From Caldilineaceae bacterium (lineage in GTDB: Bacteria > Chloroflexota > Anaerolineae > Caldilineales > Caldilineaceae), in the NCBI GenBank assembly GCA_019637645.1, contig JAHBVH010000060.1, forward strand, positions 1-51,217: a DNA stretch of 51,217 bases, given 5' to 3'. Below are positions 48,808-51,217 of the stretch, piece after piece. Every line of letters begins with the position of its first letter. The stretch's first letter is position 1. The notes under the pieces were generated by a model. The model searched no databases, was not told the origin of the DNA, and saw only the letters and a program-made list of their open reading frames with translations. The position numbers were made by a program, and so were the translations under genes.

Positions 48808-50299
48808 CAGCCCACCGACCACCACGCAGGCCGCCGATGTCGAATTGGCCTTGACCGCGGCACCGGCCACGGTGGCGATCCTGCCAGGAGGCGAGACCAA
48901 CGTTTGGCGCTATACGGGCGCGGTTTTGCAAGGTGATTCGGCCGCGTTACAGTTATTGGAAAAGAGCTATCTCGGCCCCATCCTTCACCTGCGCCAAGGG
49001 CAGCATGTACGGATTCACTTTACCAATGAGTTGCCTGAACCCAGTGTCATTCACTGGCATGGGCTCATCGTGCCCGAAGCGATGGATGGTCATCCTCGCT
49101 ATGCCATCGATACGGGCGAAAGCTATGTCTATGAGTTCACCGTCCAAAACCGAGCCGGCACCTATTGGTTCCATCCCCATCCCCATGGCCGGACGGGTGC
49201 GCAGGTCTATCAAGGATTGGCAGGGTTATGCCTTGTCACAGATGACGAGGAGGCCGCCTTGGATCTACCCCGCGGGGCCTATGATATTCCGTTGGTCATT
49301 CAGGACCGCCTCTTCGATGAGCAGCAGCAGTTTGTCTATCAAGCGACTGGCACAGGGATGAGTGGTATGGATCATGGCGGTATGAATCATGGCAGCACCG
49401 ATGAAGCCAACATGGCGATGATGATGGGCCAACTGGGGGATCGGATCCTGGTCAATGGTCGGCCCGATTTTACCCTGGCTGTGGCGACGCGCGTCTACCG
49501 GCTGCGGCTGTTGAATGGTTCCAACTCGCGTATTTACAAACTGGCCTGGGATGATGGCACACCATTGACCGTCATTGCCAGCGATGACGGCTTGTTGGAA
49601 CGCCCGGTCGAAAAGCCCTATGTCACCTTGCCCCCAGGCGCGCGGGTAGAGCTTTGGGTAGATTTTCGGGATTTAGCCGTGGGCAGTCAGCGCCAGTTAC
49701 AGAGCCTAGCCTTTACCGGGGTTGAAATGGGGGCGATGGCCGAGGTGAGTCCTTTGCCCCAAGGAGCGGCTTTTTCTGTGCTTACAGTCCATGTCAGCCA
49801 ACAAGAGGAAGAGGAGCGTCAACTGCCCGAACAGTTGACCACCATCGAGCGGCTTGATCCGGCCCAAGCGGTGAATGCCAACGCGCCCCGGCGCTTTGAA
49901 CTTTATATGGACAACATGCGCTGGCTGATCAATGGCCGTACCTTTGCCATGGAGGACGTAGCCGCCGACGAACAAATCCCGCTCCAGCAACTGGAACTTT
50001 GGGAATTTGTCAATCTCCCTGGCCGTGGGATGATGGCGGATTTTATGGCACACCCCATGCATATTCACGGCGTCCATTTTCAGATCGTCGCGCGCGAGGG
50101 GGACCCCGCCTATGCCGCGAGCGGGGAATCGCTCCAAGCGGGCCATGTGGACGAAGGCTGGCATGATACCGTCTTGGTCATGCCGGGTGAGCGTGTGCGC
50201 CTCCTTGCCCAATTTACCGAACCCGGTCTCTTTGTCTATCACTGCCACCTTCTCGAACACGAAGATCAGACGATGATGCGTAACATCCGCGTGGCGTAG
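48674..50299 (+). CDS. Multicopper oxidase (Tat-exported, CueO/SufI-like)
   Basis: This is a three-domain cupredoxin oxidase that probably oxidises Cu(I) or phenolic substrates outside the membrane. From ATG 48674 it has 541 residues and a twin-arginine signal HRRTFLQLAG (Arg20-Arg21) followed by MSAC, a possible lipobox. The copper ligands are complete: HWHGLIVP, WFHPHPHG, HPMHIHGVHFQ and YHCHLLEHEDQTMM with the axial Met. A Met/His-rich loop (GTGMSGMDHGGMNHGS and MAMMMGQ) near residue 240 resembles copper-binding inserts of CueO. The start is supported by AAGGAGG at 48653, though the 14-base spacing is long; an open frame reaches 48623. It follows the CueR-like gene, so copper defence is the likely role. 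Confidence 0.9.
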   Translation: MHHLLNNYAVTKQQAFALHRRTFLQLAGLTLATAGMSACAARKNSSPPTTTQAADVELALTAAPATVAILPGGETNVWRYTGAVLQGDSAALQLLEKSYLGPILHLRQGQHVRIHFTNELPEPSVIHWHGLIVPEAMDGHPRYAIDTGESYVYEFTVQNRAGTYWFHPHPHGRTGAQVYQGLAGLCLVTDDEEAALDLPRGAYDIPLVIQDRLFDEQQQFVYQATGTGMSGMDHGGMNHGSTDEANMAMMMGQLGDRILVNGRPDFTLAVATRVYRLRLLNGSNSRIYKLAWDDGTPLTVIASDDGLLERPVEKPYVTLPPGARVELWVDFRDLAVGSQRQLQSLAFTGVEMGAMAEVSPLPQGAAFSVLTVHVSQQEEEERQLPEQLTTIERLDPAQAVNANAPRRFELYMDNMRWLINGRTFAMEDVAADEQIPLQQLELWEFVNLPGRGMMADFMAHPMHIHGVHFQIVAREGDPAYAASGESLQAGHVDEGWHDTVLVMPGERVRLLAQFTEPGLFVYHCHLLEHEDQTMMRNIRVA

Positions 50300-50338
50300 C
50301 GAGACAGTCGCGCTGACAGGGAAACCCAAAGAGGCATA

Positions 50339-50406
50339 GGACGCGGATTGACGCGGATACACGCGGATTTTTCTTCATCCGCGTGTATCCGCGTCAATCC
50401 GCGTCC
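50339..50406. terminator. 30-bp perfect inverted repeat between convergent genes
   Basis: Arms 50339-50368 and 50377-50406 are exact complements built from three ACGCGGAT-type units, with an 8-base T-rich loop. It lies between the multicopper oxidase and the convergent metallophosphoesterase and can stop transcription from both sides. The repeated unit suggests a dispersed genomic palindrome. Confidence 0.75.
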
Positions 50407-50422
50407 CCTTCTTCCTCCCCTT

Positions 50423-51136
50423 TTACCGCTCGCCAAAAAAGTAGTGGACCGCGTCGAGTTCCGACGCTTTGAGCGATACACCAGCCACATAGGTGCGCAG
50501 CGGCGTCAGCTCATACGCCACCTGGCGCAAGGAGATGACCCCATCGACAATCACGGCATAGTGGGCGCTCTGATCGGGATCGTCCCGACGCCGATAGGAG
50601 ACGCTTCCGGGGTTGAGCCAAAGCCGCGCGTCAGAGAGATAGCGGACTGATTGACGGTGGGTATGCCCCATGATGAGCCGGTTGATTGCGGTGGCACGTT
50701 CATGACCGACAAGCTGATCCAGGAAATGTTGATAGGCATGGCGACTGACGATCTCATTGTAATCTTGGTAGAGATGCGTCATGCCATAGAAAATTGTATC
50801 AAGCGCAAAGGTGATGGCCTTGGGCAACTGTGCTAGATAAGCAATGTCGTCATCATCGAGCAGGCTGGCATTGTGATGAACCCACGCGCGTTCCGCCACG
50901 GGGATCGTCGCCCCGATACGGCCTTCGCGATAATTATGTACGACCCACGCGTCATGATTGCCTTGCACACAGGCGACTTGATGACTACGCATCCATTGGA
51001 TCACTTCCTTGGGATACGGTCCGTAATCGACCAAATCACCTGCACAATAGATTAGATCGCTGTCGTGTTCGGCCCGCCAGATGGCTTCTAATGCGTAAAT
51101 GTTGCTATGAATATCCGAGAGGATGAGGGCTTTCAT
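50423..51136 (-). CDS. Calcineurin-like metallophosphoesterase (YfcE/MJ0936-like)
   Basis: This 237-residue phosphoesterase has a two-metal site: LSDIHSN (Asp, His), CAGDLVDYGPYP (Asp), VQGNHDAWV (Asn, His) and GHTHRQ (His-His). The LNPGSV motif is typical of the YfcE/MJ0936 subgroup, which cleaves phosphodiesters or phosphoproteins. I start at ATG 51136; a TTG 39 bases upstream is in frame but adds no family residues. It faces the window edge, so upstream context is missing. The physiological substrate is unknown. Confidence 0.88.
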   Translation of the reverse strand: MKALILSDIHSNIYALEAIWRAEHDSDLIYCAGDLVDYGPYPKEVIQWMRSHQVACVQGNHDAWVVHNYREGRIGATIPVAERAWVHHNASLLDDDDIAYLAQLPKAITFALDTIFYGMTHLYQDYNEIVSRHAYQHFLDQLVGHERATAINRLIMGHTHRQSVRYLSDARLWLNPGSVSYRRRDDPDQSAHYAVIVDGVISLRQVAYELTPLRTYVAGVSLKASELDAVHYFFGER

Positions 51137-51217
51137 GGAATCTATCCCTGCTTTTGTGGCTGAACGCCGTGCCAAGCAACCGGCAGCGCGCTACTGATTG
51201 CGCCTTGATCGGGCTAG
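51137..51217. other. Right edge of the window
   Basis: The last 81 bp upstream of the phosphoesterase gene show no complete gene. Confidence 0.3.

Overview
The window looks like a chromosomal segment of a member of the Chloroflexota, probably the Anaerolineae/Caldilineales side. The hints are a secreted lipoprotein ending in a hydrophobic LPLIQK-type tail, Chloroflexota-style SH3b, RCC1 and beta-helix surface proteins, moderately GC-rich coding, and dispersed perfect palindromes between genes. This assignment is inference: there is no rRNA or marker phylogeny here. I see no tRNA, rRNA, transposase, phage gene or CRISPR array.

Layout. 1-7.4 kb is housekeeping: a membrane-anchored SH3b protein (-), alanine racemase, an M20 deacylase (-), a ComM-type AAA+ protein, and a TetR regulator divergent from a short-chain dehydrogenase with operator-like palindromes between them. 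7.7-15.4 kb is redox and C4-dicarboxylate metabolism: a YdeP-type molybdopterin oxidoreductase, a strong hairpin terminator, a DASS dicarboxylate/Na+ symporter, and a four-gene succinate dehydrogenase operon (sdhABCD). 15.6-17.9 kb (-) is a LacI regulator followed by a DegT-family aminotransferase. The lacI promoter overlaps one of two identical 12-bp operators. 18.3-20.9 kb encodes a large RCC1/beta-helix lipoprotein preceded by four head-to-tail 11-bp repeats that look like a PhoB/PhoP-class binding site.

21.4-42.9 kb is the centrepiece, a compact one-direction hybrid NRPS-PKS biosynthetic cluster. In order it holds a 73-aa Thr-tailed peptide, a QueD/6-pyruvoyltetrahydropterin synthase-family enzyme, GTP cyclohydrolase I, an acyl-CoA dehydrogenase-family flavoenzyme, NRPS-1 (A-PCP-zinc deaminase-methyltransferase), a flavin-dependent halogenase, NRPS-2 (C-A-PCP), NRPS-3 (TubC docking-C-A-PCP), a PKS (KS-AT-ACP-TE), a NodU/CmcH carbamoyltransferase and a stand-alone NPPF methyltransferase. 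Several genes overlap by 4 bp or are separated by only a few bases. The fused nucleobase-type deaminase, the missing carboxyl-side Asp in the first A domain and the adjacent pterin enzymes suggest that an unusual non-amino-acid starter, possibly a pterin-derived acid, is loaded, deaminated and methylated on the first carrier. It would then be extended by two amino acids and one malonate, and tailored by halogenation, carbamoylation and methylation. That product logic is inference.

Three in-frame insertions of a CAGTGGRCAGAAGTCAG-like simple repeat sit in predicted surface loops of the NRPS-2 and NRPS-3 adenylation domains, and a related palindrome supplies the halogenase stop codon. Downstream (43-51 kb) are an atypical P-type ATPase without the CPx motif, a solute-binding lipoprotein, a Nudix hydrolase, a copper-type MerR regulator with a 20-bp-spacer promoter next to a Tat-exported multicopper oxidase, and a metallophosphoesterase. 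These are interspersed with copies of a CCTGACAGGTTT/AAACCTGTCAGG palindrome family, some with GGCGTTACGCA-like terminal inverted repeats.
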